From contig JAAALK010000082.1 in NCBI GenBank assembly GCA_019279435.1, positions 13,656,594-13,720,593 on the forward strand: 64,000 nucleotides of DNA, given 5' to 3'. The notes under the pieces are model-generated. The model did not search any database. It saw only the letters and a list, made by a program, of their open reading frames with translations, and was not told the origin of the DNA. The translations under genes and the position numbers were made by a program. This document shows positions 32,834-44,434 of this stretch, piece after piece (position 1 is the stretch's first letter; every line of letters starts with the position of its first letter). The stretch comes from Zizania palustris (lineage: Eukaryota > Streptophyta > Magnoliopsida > Poales > Poaceae).

Positions 32834-34393
32834 TGTAGGACCGAAAGTAGCGACCATAGGGGGGTGAATGGACGCCTATAAATTTCTTGTTAAACTATAT
32901 TGTAATCCCAACACCCAACCAACTTAAACGGACAAACACTATTAGCAAAGTAAATTACTGGTACTATAGTTGTCTAGCCAAAAAAAATTGACTGGAGTCC
33001 TAATTAAAATGATATTAAAAATAGACTAAATAAAAATATTGCAGTAAGTAAAAACAATTGGATATATTACTACTTATTTATATTACAGTTTATAAATAAA
33101 CTACTAATCAAATGAATAAAGCATGGATCATTCAAAAATTAATTCTGAAATAAACCAAGACTATTGCACGTGAAAACTAGAATAACAATCTTACTGCGAC
33201 TAATAAATTTTTCGGTTTATTTTTATATGAGAAGATAAAACAGATAAAAATAATACGAGAAAAACTAAAAAGAATTTAATAGATTAAAATTTAATGACGA
33301 GATTAACTTTTTAATTAAGAACAGATAACTACGAGATTATTATTTTTCAGCTAATTAAAATATGGATAAATATTGGTTTAACTAATCAGCTAAAATATAG
33401 GAGATTAACAAGAAGTCTTACCTCGCCGTGCGTCGTCACCCGCTGTTTTCTCTGCAACCGAAAACTGGCTAGCACTTTTTTCTTCAGTATCCACGCCGGC
33501 GTGGGGCCCGCCACCGTGCTCTAGCAGCCGCTGCTTGAAATTCTGCGCAGGGCTGCAGCTTTCAGCCGTGCTTGCTTTTTGTTGTGTCACCGTCGTGGGA
33601 AATGCCGTGCACAATGAAGATAAAAACCGCCTCGGGGATGCCGCTCGATGGCTCCTGCAGCACGCCAAGATGGCTTCTGCCGTGCCTTGCACCTGGGATA
33701 GTGACAGCCTGCGTTGCCGGAGAAAAATAATATCGGAGAAGACGACGGCGATAAACTTTGCAGGGAAGAACTTTTCGGTGTAGGATGAACAAAGATCGAA
33801 ATAAATGTGGACTGTAGATTGATCTCCGAAAAACAGTCCACTATCCCCAGGGGGATAGGGGCCTATTTATAGGCGTCTCTTAATACATGAATAGACTAAT
33901 TTACCCCTAGGGTAAAATAAACTGACTCTAAAATAAATTTCGAAAATTACTAAAATATTCTTAGAAAAATTACTTGACTCAAATAAAAATATTCTAAACT
34001 TAAAAACTAAATATTAATATCCTAAAAGCGAATTAATCATAGATTGTCAGTTTTGCGCCGAAACTGATAAAGCGTCCACCGTCTTCGCACCGGGTACCTG
34101 GATTGCGCCGACCCGACCCCGTAGCCTCCTCAGCCCGGCAATCGCTTGCCGCCCGTGTACATGAATCAAACCTAGTCAACATACCGGTGGATCATCTGCC
34201 GCTCCTAGCCATGTACCGGATTGGGCCAGCCCGACTCCGCGGCTCCTCTACCCGGCCGTCGCTCATTGCCCGTGTACCTGAGTCACATGTGCCTCAGACT
34301 CGGCAGGTCTTCATGTCTCTTCCTTTGACTTCCATTGACAATCACTCATCACATCTGGAGTATCAAACCCATGTTCTTCAACATGGTTTCTCA
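32834..34393 (-). repeat. 5' LTR of element E (1560 bp)
   Basis: Near-copy of 28214-29775. In the first 165 bp I count about eight differences, including a poly-A length change. TATA-type box TATAAATA in sense at 33864-33871. Confidence 0.9.
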
Positions 34394-34398
34394 CCGGA

Positions 34399-34773
34399 GT
34401 AAGCATCAAGGAATCTTAGCAATTCGGAGTCGGCTGTTGAATCCACCAACTGGTCTATTCGGGGCATCGGGTAGGGGTCTCGCGGGCATGCTTTATTTAA
34501 TGAAGTAAAGTCAATACACATGCGCCACTTCGAGTCCTTCTTCCTTACAAAAACAGGGTTCGCCAACCACTCGGTATGGGCTACCTCCCTGATGATGCCA
34601 GCCCTTAATAATTTTTCTACTTCGATCTTGGCGAGGCTTGCCCTTTCTGCAGACAGCTTGCGGAGCCCCTGGCGCACTGGCCTAGCCTTCGGGTGTATGA
34701 GAAGGCTGTGCTCGATGATACTCCGATCAACCCCGGTGATGTCTTCATCAGTCCAGGCAAAGACGTCCAGATT
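34399..34773 (-). pseudogene. pol: reverse transcriptase (first half) of element B
   Basis: Minus-strand frame: QGLRKLSAERASLAKIEVEK, AGIIREVAHTEWLANPVFVRKK, KWRMCIDFTSLNKACPRDPY, PMPRIDQLVDSTADSELLRF, LDAYSG, then element E. The frame resumes at YHQVW at 28213. Good conservation with G. Confidence 0.9.
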
Positions 34774-37020
34774 TTACTTGATGACTTCTTCCAACGAGGC
34801 AGCTATCTCTGGGGATAGCCCCCTGCCGAACTGTATTGGGTATTCCTTGCCATCCTTCGAAATTATCTTCGTCACGACATCACCTTCCGGGCTTGGTTTA
34901 AGAGAGAGCCCCTTCGAAGAGCTCGAAGCCTCCGGAACCTCTTCTGTGCGCTCCGTCACGCTGTGCACTTGTCGGGGTCCAACGGCTAGCCGTGACCATA
35001 CTCCATTCTTCGGGCTATAGCTTGGTCTCCTGAAATAGTAAGAACTCCACCTTGCGTGGGCATTTTGAGACAGAGATAGTTGTGATGCGCTATAGCCCCG
35101 AATTTGTTCAGCATCCCTCACCCGAAGAATGCGTTGTAAGCATAGGGGGCATCGACGACGTCGAAGATCACCTCCTCCACCCTGGCCAAAGACCCCTCTC
35201 CGAAAGCAACCTCGAGGCCTATCTGGCTGAGGGCATCGAGAGGCAGTCCTGAGAAAGCTTGAAGTGGCCGGGCCGCTGGAAGCAGGTGTTTCTGAGGTAT
35301 GCACATTTGATCGAAGGCCTGGACGAAAAGTATGTTTGCGGAGCTCCCGCCGTCCACCAGGATCCTTCGGACTTCCACCCCTGCTATATCTGCGGAAATG
35401 ATCAAGGGGTCAGCATGGGGGAACTTCACCCCCGCGGCATCACTGGCAGTAAAAGAGATGGGCACATGAGACCATTCTGGCATTCCCTCCGCGGAACTCG
35501 AAGTCCCAATGTGCCCTACTTCGCGGACGTATTCACGTCGCTGCCTCTTGGACATGTTACCGAGGGTCCCCCCTCCGGAGATGGGCAGGACCACTCGCTT
35601 GTTGTGGTCTTGTGGGTCTTCCTGCTTTGGTGGTGGCATAATGTTGGTCATCGGAAGTCGCATGGGGGCTTCGGGGACACGGCTCGGGCCACGATTTGCA
35701 CAGGCTCCGACCGTGCCGCTGGTGAGGCTCGATCTGAAGTACCCCTCCCAATACATCGCCCTAGGTAGTCGCCCCGAAGGGCTAACACCGCCTTGTAGTC
35801 CTTTGTGTCATGGCTTCTATTGTCGCCATGCACGCAGCAGAAAAAACTCTAGTGCCTTCCAGGTACTCTTTCTTGAGGCTTTGGCGCTCCAGCCTTGAAG
35901 CCTTGCACCTGTTGATAATTGGCAGGTGCCTTCAGAATGGAGGGTGCGATGCTCAGCACCTCCAAACGGAAATGCTTCTTTCCTCGCTTGTGATCACTGA
36001 AGCGATTGTCTTGAGGGGGTTGCAGCGGAGCTGAGGCTTCGGGCTCCGTCTTTACTTCTCGTAGGGCTGGTGCAGGTGCTACAGCTCATCGAAGACAACC
36101 CTCCTCCGTTTGGCATACTGTTTGAAGTACGCCATTAGTTGTGCCATGGATGACACAGGCTTCCGATGGAGCTTGCTGAGGACATCGGGGTTTAGCACCC
36201 CTTCGCGGGCGGCGTCAACTACCGAAGAGGTAGACAACCCCTTTATCTATGAATTGGTGTGGGCGAAGCGCGTGAAGTATTCTCGGAGCGTTTCCCATGC
36301 TCGCTGCTTCACCTGGAACAAGCTCCCTGTTGACATCGGAGCCACAAAGGTACCTTGGAAGTTGCTCACAAACTTCCTCTTCAACTGCTCCCAAGACCTG
36401 ATCGATCCTGGCTTCAAAGACCAGAACCACCAGAGGGCCACGCCTTCGAGCGCGAGGGGGAAACATTTTGCCATAGTGTTGCGCACCCCTCCGCTTGCTT
36501 CTATTGCCAGGGCGTATGAACGAGCAAACTCTCCGGGGTCTGACCCGCCGGAGTACTTGTGCAACTTCGAGGCCTTGAACCTGGGATCGAAAGGCACCCT
36601 TTGCAAGTCCGAATGTAGCGGAGACTCATCGTCAAAAGATGCATTTTCAGCCTCCTCCAGGACTTGAACAACTTCGAAAAGGTTGCCACCACCATCTTGG
36701 GGCCCTTCTGGAGTCTCGGTGGAGGCTTGGGAGCGGAGGCGATCAGCGGCCTCTTGCCTCCATCTAGCCACTTCCTCCTGAAGCCTCGCTAACTGAGTAG
36801 CCTCCGCTCCAGGAAGGTCTTCGTCTTCGTCGGAGGGTAGCTCCGGGTCTCGGGAACTGACATAATCAGTTTGGAGCACCGTAGGAAGAGCCCGAGGGCC
36901 CCTGGGCACTCGACGCCGGGCGACACCCTCGGGAATCGTTGGAACAGCTGAGAGCCCAACTCCGTTGGTCCGAGGGGACCTTCGGAGAGGACCCGAGGCT
37001 TGGCTTCGCTTCGTAGGCAT
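34774..37020 (-). pseudogene. gag: gag and protease of element B, frameshifted
   Basis: Starts MPTKRSQASGPLRRSPRTNG. The gag domain (FPLALEGVALWWFWSLKPGS, GTFVAPMSTGSLFQVKQ) ends in a TAG at 36247-36249. Beyond it the homology continues in shifted frames: a Tat-style Cys/His motif (FFCCVHGDNRSHDTK), the segment KRQRREYVREVGHIGTSSSA, and the protease VRRILVDGGSSANILFVQAF in a 212-codon open stretch (35118-35756). DGGSS is the usual Tat protease active site. At least two frame changes and several stops. Confidence 0.86.
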
Positions 37021-37206
37021 AGCTAGTAACGGAGAGGTCCAAAGACCGAGGACTTCGATTGGTCTGGGAAGGCGAGGGAAGGCCTTCGAACCACACTAGG
37101 AAGCCTCTTACCGAAGTGTGCGTAGAATCTTGGGACTCCGAGGCTTCCTCCGTAAGTGCTCTTCGAAGTGCAGTCAGCAGTAGAGAACAAGCTTCTAGAA
37201 CTTGGT

Positions 37207-37224
37207 TCCCCACGGACGGCGCCA
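37207..37224 (-). other. Primer binding site of element B
   Basis: On the minus strand TGGCGCCGTCCGTGGGGA lies two bases from the LTR. The identical motif is at 49533 in G and nearly identical at 40563-40580 in A. I do not assign the tRNA with certainty. Confidence 0.85.
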
Positions 37225-37226
37225 AC

Positions 37227-37720
37227 TGTTAGTGTAAAAGATTACGCTAACAGGTTCTCTGAGATCAAGAACAGAAAACAGTGAATTCGTGTTTAAGAAC
37301 TACCTCAAGCCTTCGAATGGATAATAGCTTAAGTAGTCCGAATATGTGTATTAGAATAGCTGAGTATTCGATCCTCATTATAGGGTAAGGAGGGGGTATT
37401 TATAGGCAAAAATGTCTAAGGAAAAGACCTATTTACCCCTTGATTACAACCGACATAGTGGAAACTATTCGGTACCCTGAACAGGGTTAAAATGGTAAAA
37501 TCTACCCGAGGCAAGTGGATAAGCCAAACGTCTTATCAATCCTGTCATTTGGCTCCGAAGCCTCATATCTTGCGGAGGGTTCCTTCGGATCGTAGGTCGA
37601 AGCACCCTTCGGCTTAACGACTCCTCCACCTTCGAGTATGAGCCCATCAGCTCCGAAGCTGGTAAGTCTTTTTGAACTGTTAACTTCTAAGTCCTGAAAG
37701 TGAAGCATTTTCCCCCAACA
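37227..37720 (-). repeat. 5' LTR of element B (494 bp)
   Basis: Plus-strand ends TGTTAGTG and CCCCCAACA. Contains the box GGTATTTATAGG (sense TATAAATACC). Directly right of it the opposite-strand gene of element A begins in mid-exon, with no polypurine tract. So this LTR is the outer end of B, not the 3' LTR of A. Confidence 0.9.
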
Positions 37721-40277
37721 GTGGTATTTCGAATGGATACTCTAGTGGTTCTATGCTGAGGTGGGAGAAGATTCTAGCCTGGTGGGTCCCCTACAAGAGA
37801 TATGGTACGGGAGGGAGGCAGAGGTGACTCCGGACCCAAGTCTGCTTTCAACGCGACTTGGGTTATTGTCTTCAGTGGCCAAGCGTATGAGTATGCGAGA
37901 CTTGGTGGAGGAGTTCATCGCCCTCCAGATACCTCCACTCGGGGCCAACTGGCCCGTTGTGTTTCAGAGCGCTTCGGAGGGGAGCTTCGATCTCTAGGTA
38001 ATACTTCAATACCATTAGTCATAGAAAATATCTGTAGTATTCTTAACAAATTGTTACCTCATTTCAGTAGCTCCGTTGGCGTTGGCTCCAAATCAGATAG
38101 CTCGGGCTACAGAACGGGTGCTCAGAGCCCCTACTATAGCGGAGAAGCAGCGGAGGGTCGAGCTAGTTGGTAGCTGGGAACCCTCCAACCGGGTGTGGAG
38201 CGTGCTCGGAATAGGAGCCCCTCCTCTTCTAAACTTCGACCCAGCAGGTCCAGTCTCTCAAAAGAGGAAGGCTGCCGCTGGGACCTCTAAGGCCGCAAGG
38301 ACTCTGGTGAAGAAGGCGGCACGGAAGGCCAAACTCCCTTCACCTCCGGCGTCCCCATCTTCGCTCGAAATTCGAAGCTCTTCTTCGAAGGAGTCTGAAG
38401 AGGAGGATACTTCGGAGGTCTAGATGGGGAAGGAGCTTGAAGCTCTCTTGATGGAGGGCGATGAAGAGAATTCTCGGGTTGGGACCGAGGATCCACCTTG
38501 GGTAGAAGTTGGAGCAACTCCGACTGCCGAAGAGGAGGCGACAATCTGCCCCGAACCTGCTGGGGTTCAGGGAGTAGAGCCAGAAGGTCCCAGCTCCCCA
38601 GTGATCAGAGTGGTAGTGACAGAGGTTAGGTCCTCGACATCTGCTACTCCGGCTCAAACTTCGGGGAAGGAGCTCGATGAATACCTTAGAATGTATGAAT
38701 TTTGGGGGATCCCGTAATCCTCCCTCAAAATCTAGACGGGGGTACGCCCTCGATCTTTATCCTTTGAAGTTCCTGAAATAATTTCATTGTACTAGTAATA
38801 TCTTAATAGATGATTGACGAATACCTTATGTTTGTAGATGCTTCGGGGAGCAATATGGCTCGGGCCCAAGACGGAGCTTCGGCGCCAATTGGGGATGAGG
38901 CTCCGGTTGTAGAAGTAGCTCTGGTGACGGGAGTTACTTCTAGCGGAGCCGCTTCGGCTGAGGGAGTTAGCCTTGAAGGGGGATCTACTTCGATTGAGGT
39001 GGTGGCTCCTTCGGTCCTTGCATCGGGGAGAGGCAAAGGCAAGACTTGGCCTAGGCCTCTCCCCTATTTGACAACGACGCCATCGACGAATGGCCCTTCG
39101 GTGGGTGCTTCAGAAGAAGACCCCGCCGAAGATGATCAGAGGGCTCTGTTTTGGCTCCCGCTACTGGCTCCATTCTTGGAGTAGCGGATAGGGCTCCGGT
39201 CTCTCCTGTAACCTTTGGCTGAAAAGAGCCAAGAGGTTGGTAGCCCCGAGCTAGTCTCTGTTTTGAGCGAGGCCAGTGGACCTGAGCTAGACCTAGCCCT
39301 CGAAAGGGCTACTCTCCAGGTATGCAACAAACATAAAGCACATTTAATTTATTGAAATTATGTCATACCTACTTTGCTTTTTGCAGCAATTTGTTCTTGC
39401 TAGAGCGGCAGCGACTTCTAATGAGCTCGAGACTAATCGGCTCAAAAGGAAGGTTACAGCGCTTCAAAGGGCCCTTAAAGGCTCCGAAGACAAGTCCCTA
39501 CGACTGGAGGAAGAACTCCTCGAAGAGCATAGGATGAAGGCCATGACAGAAGAAGCACTCCGAACGGAGCAGCAAACTCATGCCAACCTTGCCTCTTCGA
39601 TAAAAGAACTTCAAGCAGAGCATATGGTGCCGAAGGCTGAAATTGAGAAGCTTCGAGCAGCGGAGGCGACTTCCAGAGCTGAACTCGTAGAGCTCCGAGG
39701 GTTGCTTCAGCAAGTGTTGTCTCAGAAGAATTATTTAATGTCAAAGACAGCTGAAATCTCCTCCATTGCTACCGAATTGACAAGGGCCAAAAAGAGGTAT
39801 GGCTTGGTGGCTGATCAGGCCATGAACACCCTCAGGGGTGTCTTGGAATACTTCAAAACAGTGTGCCCGTCTTCTTCAGCTGTGATGGACGAGCCTCTCG
39901 ACTGAAAGCTCAAGATTATCCAAACGGCGGGCAAGATGATGAAAGGCTCCGGTACTAGCTATGGAGAGATCTCCGGGCAAGTAGCCGGGATTGGAGTCCT
40001 TCGACATCTCGAAGCCGTCGGGGTCTTTGTTGCTTCAGTGAAGGGTTCGACGCCGGCAAACTTCGCTGGCGAAGGCTTTCTACGACCATCATTGGACGTG
40101 GCTTCGGCTTGGGAAGCCTTCCGGGCGACCTGGAAAGTAGACAACGAAGCTGCGACCAAGGCTTGGATCGACGAAGCCCGTCAGCAGAAGCAAGCTCAGA
40201 CGAAGCATCCAGCTCCAACTCCGCCAACCGCTCCGCCTTTGGACCCGAAGGAGCTCCGACTGTTCGAGACCTATTGA
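37721..40277 (+). pseudogene. Opposite-strand spliced gene of element A (Transposase_28-like protein with coiled coil), truncated
   Basis: Homologous through its length to the minus-strand gene of G (59785-62878). It starts in mid-exon where B inserted, with W-F-Y-A-E-V-G residues preceded by one TAG. MRDLVEEFIALQIPPLGANW matches G's MRDLAEEFIGLQIPPLMANW. Intron at 37998-38067 (GTAATA...TTTCAG), then ERVLRAPTIAEKQRRVELVG. TAG at 38421. A second part begins after a CAG-like acceptor near 38836. Intron at 39320-39386 (GTATGC...TTGCAG), then FVLARAAATSNELETNRLKR and a long coiled coil. The end reads YGEISGQVAGIGVLRHLEAV, AWIDEARQQKQAQ, stop. Intron positions match G although intron sequences do not. 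Several stops (e.g. TGA near 39905): a pseudogene. Confidence 0.8.
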
Positions 40278-40289
40278 CTACTTCAAGAG

Positions 40290-40582
40290 TTTTAGGAACG
40301 TCTGAGGGTCCTACACCGGAGGTCCGAGGGGACCTTCAGATGGGACCGGTGGCTAAACTCCGCTTGGGAGTCATGACTCACAAAGCTAAGTAGGGTTTGA
40401 AGACCAGGAGCTTCGAACGGTGGTGGAAGGCAAAAAAAGGCCTTTGAATTGTACTTGAAGCCCCTTGCCGAAGGGTCGCGGAATCATGGGACTCTGAAAC
40501 TCCCTCTGCAAATGCACTTTGAAGTACAAGCAGTGGCAGAGAACTAGCTTTTAGTACTAGGTTCCTCACGGACGGCGCCAAT
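40290..40582 (-). pseudogene. gag start remnant, leader and primer site of element A
   Basis: The minus strand from ATG at 40372-40374 reads MTPKRSLATGPI, stop, RSPRTSGVGPS, matching the B gag start MPTKRSQASGPLRRSPRTNG. Upstream is a 5' leader alignable with 37021-37206 and the primer site at 40563-40580. The gag homology stops after about 30 codons. Confidence 0.8.
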
Positions 40583-41098
40583 TGTTGGAGTAACGGATTA
40601 CGCTAACAGGTTCTATAAGATCAAGAACTGACAAACGAAGTGTTTGTGAATGCGTAATATCTCAAGCCTCCGAATAGGATAAAAGCTCAAAATAGTTCGA
40701 AGTATGTATTGAATATCTGAATATTTGATGTCTCTTACAGGACAAGAAAGGGGGTATTTATAGGTAAAACTCTCTAGAGAAAATACTTTTTTACCCCTCA
40801 ATTACAACCGACATAGTGGATACTATTTCGGTATCCCTTATAGGGTTAATATAGTAAAACATGTCCGAAGGATATTGATAAGATAGACGTTCCATCCTCC
40901 TAACTGTTTTCCACTTCGGAGAGGGGGTCTTTCGGAGGGTCTCTTCGGACCTGAACCTGAACGGACCCTTCGGCTTCGAACCTAGTAATCCGGAGGTAAG
41001 TCTTGAGCTTTGAGATCAAACTTGCATTTATCTTGATTGCATGGCTCATTAGCTTGGAATCTTGGAGGATCATGAGGATGAAATATTTTCCCCCAACA
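40583..41098 (-). repeat. 5' LTR of element A (516 bp)
   Basis: Plus-strand ends TGTTGGAG and CCCCCAACA. Contains GGGTATTTATAGG (TATA box in sense). Homologous to the B LTR but with many substitutions, so A and B are not one recent pair. Confidence 0.88.
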
Positions 41099-44000
41099 GT
41101 GACCAAACCTACATATCACCGGAGATAAGTTTCATAGGTTTGCTTCACAGATAGGTTTTCATCAAACCCGTGAGTTTCAAACTCGTTGTCATCTGAATCC
41201 CTAGCCGCGAGCTTGTTCGTCTATGTGTTGTGAGCCTTCAAAAAATTGGAAAGTTGGCTCTGTACGATTGGCCGTTCGATCTTTCCACACGTCACGCGTC
41301 ACGCATGTGCAACCAGGTTGCAGAATTGGCGCCCTGCAGCCCTGCTGCATCCAATTCTTTTCACACTTTGGTTACCGTGGGTTCCAGTCGCCATTGTTGT
41401 TCTGGTCCTACCATGCGTCCATCACCAGAATCTCCTCTTTGCCTGTCCCTTTTGCTTTTGATCAGCTGTAAACAATTAGCTAATCACAAAGACCTCGTTA
41501 GGAAGATTTCGAAAGCTACAGTTAATTTAAAGTCTAAAACTTCAACCAAACGATTTAAAAGTTACTCTCAAAATTTAAAACAAGCTCCAGATTGTGAAAC
41601 TCAATAGCAACGAGAAATTTGATAATTTGCCAATTTTGAGAGGTGGTGGCTTCACATTTTTATTATTCAGATCCATATTTATTGGCACACATTATTTTAC
41701 ATATCATTCTCAAGACTAATATCATAATTAAGAAGAGATCTTAAGAGAAGTAAATGATCAATTTTTTCACGCACAAAGTAAAGTGCTGTACAGACAAAAC
41801 CATTCGATCAAGCAATCAACATGTATACTGTTGTTCAGAACCTCAGACGCAGAATCATCTAATCAAACGTACCTTAATTACTAAGGTACTACTAGATCGA
41901 TCGATCTTTGAGCTATGAGTGTTCATTACGCCATATATGGGTCGACGGCAACTACTGTAGTCTGTAGTTGAACAAATTGTGCTGCATCGGTCTTCTTAAA
42001 CTTAGCTTATATATGTTAATCAGCTGTAGTGACTTGTTTGCAAAGGCGGTCTTGTTGTGTTCCTTTGCAAAAGCATCAGCAGCATGCATGCATGATGCGT
42101 GGCGCATCCCCCACGAAAAACACAATCCGACGACTAAACAATCGGATCATGGGTTAGTACTTGTCGTCAAGATTCTTGGCCTGATCAACAAACCATAATC
42201 TTAGCTTGTCTCCTAGCAGTAACTAGTCAGTCACACATGCACCTGTTGGTCCTGAGATGCTGAGATGGCCCTCTGCCCCTTTTACCCTCTTATCTTTACT
42301 AAAGTTATCCTAGTGGTAATCTTGAGTGTATATGCTGGTGGTACTTTGTTCACCTTCCAAGGCTAGGACGGTAATTTTACGTGTGGTTATGGGTACTTGT
42401 GGGTGTCTAATTGGATGTGATATGTGATGAGAATGTGTTTGGATTTAAATTTGTACTCACGGAATTATCGGACACAAGTTTGATACGAAACTCATGGATA
42501 CTTACAGGTTTACCCAATTATCCCACTCATGCTTTAGCTTCTGCTTCCTTCAAATTCTGCTTTAGTTTTAGATTTTGCTTTAGCTTCTACAAATCCATGG
42601 TTTTCTGCTGGGTTTCGGATTCCCAACAAGTTCAGGTATGTGTTTATTTTCAAATCCGTTGATTTCATGGGTGTAAGATTGATGGTGTTTAGTTTGAGAA
42701 TGGATTTTCACTCAACACATGAGTTTCAGACGCATTGTTATTCATATCCAGTCCCGTTTTGATACTAGAAGGTTAAATAAACAAGCGCAATACCCCTTGC
42801 AGAGCAACATGAATGGGCATTAAATCTTGGTATTTTGGTGTATGTCCATTTAACCAACAATTGAAGAAAAAACAGTATCATGGGTCTACTGCAAGACGAC
42901 GGAAAAAAAAACTAGTCAGTGTTCAGAGATGCATGTGCTAACCTGAAGCCTCGACCCTGTAGCCTGCAATCCCTGCAATCGCCAAGCAAGCGCTGGTTCC
43001 CTTCCTGAGGAACAAAACATGCATGAAAGCGACTATAGACAGGGAAGTATCCTATGTACGTTTATGCAGTTTGTGCTTGCGTTGCAGATTTATGACTACA
43101 ACTAATTACACAAAAAGGCGCGACCTATTCATCATTATGCAGAACCTGCTTGTTCATTCGGAATTTCAGACCCATATCTTGTTCAGTTCCTCTGTTCAGG
43201 GAGCCTGCAGGCTGCACTGCGTCAGCTTCACTTTGCGTGGAAGCTGAATTCGACTCGAATGTTGGAAATAATCCTAACGTAGGCGAAAAGAGCTTATAGT
43301 TAGGTTTGAGACAGTATTAGAGTTGAATTTTGAACAATTTCTGCTAGGTTTCTTACAAGACAAATTCTATTAGATCCCTGCATATGTTTTAGAAATAATT
43401 TCTTATATGTTACCGAAAGTTTACCCATTCTATTATATATCACTCTCTTTCTATAATATATATTACATGTGGATATAAATATTGAGATGTAATCTATGTT
43501 TTAGATTAGGTGAAGATATGGTGTGGGAAAGAAAAAATTGACTTTAATAGAATCTGAAATTTGTTTCATATTGCATTACTAAATTTATTTGTGAAGTAGA
43601 ACAAACCCAAACGTTAGCATAGAAAGTGTTTGCGTAATCAGGTGCGTTGTATTTTTTGGAACATCAAATGCGCTCTCGTTTGCACACCATTTAGCGGGCG
43701 GCAGACAGAGGGAAAGACAAGGTGACTGCAGAATGATTATTTGGCCCGTGTCATCAGGCACTGCCCATGAATACGGCCATGCAGTTAGACCAGGCACAAA
43801 CAAACATTAGGATACACTAGGCACTATCATGTTAAATAACGTGCTGTGTTTATTGGACAAGTTGGTTTACCGGAGTACACAGAACATACCTTGATCATGA
43901 GATTGGTTTACTGCTGAGTACACGAGATAGGTTGTCTGGAAAGATTAGCAAACATGTCATCTATGTTACCGGATACGTGTGTGTATATGTACATATACAT

Positions 44001-44176
44001 ATACATATATTCTTAATATTTAAGCCTCCCCCCGATTGGAGGCTCCAGAGAAATTCGGGCGGCGTGGCCGCCTCCTCGCGCGGCCACATCGTTGGTACTG
44101 TGCAGTCACTTTTTCATAAAAGTCCTTGTATTTTCAGTTATTTACGTTCAGGTGCACCACGTGGGGATGTTTTTGG
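41099..44176. other. Intergenic sequence without recognised genes
   Basis: AT-rich single-copy-looking DNA right of element A. All ORFs are short and without family resemblance on either strand. It includes a short GCATGCATGCATG run near 42085 and a (TATACA)-type microsatellite at about 43981-44010. I found no LTR, terminal inverted repeat with duplication, or splice-consistent gene. Confidence 0.5.
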
Positions 44177-44434
44177 TTATTTTTTTCCTGCTCTAACACG
44201 CTGCACGCAGACTCCAAATCGCAATGCCTAGCACGGCCCGCCCGTCTTCTCCGCCCCGCTCGCTCGCCGCCGTTTTCTCAGCCCCGCCCGCTCGCCGCCG
44301 TCTTCTTATTTTTTTCCTGCTCTAACACGCTGCACGCAGACTCCAAATCGCAATGCCTAGCACGGCCCGCCCGTCTTCTCCGCCCCGCTCGCTCGCCGCC
44401 GTTTTCTCAGCCCCGCCCGCTCGCCGCCGTCTTC
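44177..44434 (+). repeat. Tandem direct duplication, 129-bp unit, two copies
   Basis: TTATTTTTTTCCTGCTCTAA begins at 44177 and at about 44306, and the GC-rich remainder (CTGCACGCAGACTCCAAATC and on) repeats nearly exactly. It lies in the presumed Helitron leader. The Pro/Ser/Arg-rich frames across it reflect GC-rich composition. Confidence 0.9.

Larger units (their letters stand above)
28214..34393 (-). mobile_element. Element E: non-autonomous Sirevirus-like Ty1/copia element with gag but no pol
   Basis: 6180 bp bounded by CCGGA (28209-28213 and 34394-34398). LTRs: 28214-29775 and 32834-34393. The minus-strand primer site (TGGTATCAGAG, Met type) lies next to 32834. The internal 3058 bp encodes a long gag only; I find no protease, integrase, RT or RNase H. 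Several GGGGGAG tracts before the 3' LTR resemble the repeated polypurine tracts described for Sireviruses. LTRs differ by a few percent by eye, so mobilisation in trans after pol loss is possible. Confidence 0.88.
1..37720 (-). mobile_element. Element B: Tat-type Ty3/gypsy retrotransposon, minus strand, interrupted twice, runs off the left edge
   Basis: Reading leftward on the minus strand: 5' LTR (37227-37720), primer site, gag, protease, reverse transcriptase, RNase H, a second RNase H, integrase, then tandem repeats. The 3' LTR lies outside the window. Element E (28214-34393, duplication CCGGA) splits the RT between the SG and YHQ residues. Element C (1421-25828, duplication GGGAT) splits the C-terminal integrase region. 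Removing both insertions gives colinear homology to element G on the plus strand. B itself interrupts the opposite-strand gene of element A at 37721, so it is younger than A. Many stops and frameshifts show it is dead. Tat assignment is from the dual RNase H and layout; it is strong at lineage level and I do not name a family. Confidence 0.9.
37721..41098 (-). mobile_element. Element A: gag-pol-deleted Tat element keeping the opposite-strand gene (right part)
   Basis: On the minus strand: LTR (40583-41098), primer site, leader, a gag start remnant (about 40290-40374), then directly the 3' end of the opposite-strand gene (37721-40277), cut by element B. About 6 kb of gag-pol and the tandem-repeat region present in G are missing between 40290 and 40277. 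The rest of A should lie left of the window beyond B. The LTR differs greatly from B's LTR. Confidence 0.78.

Noticed and set aside
37227..41098. LTRs at 37227 and 40583 as the two ends of one complete element
   Set aside because: They are strongly diverged, there is no polypurine tract at 37721, and the antisense gene is cut there in mid-exon. The left LTR belongs to element B.
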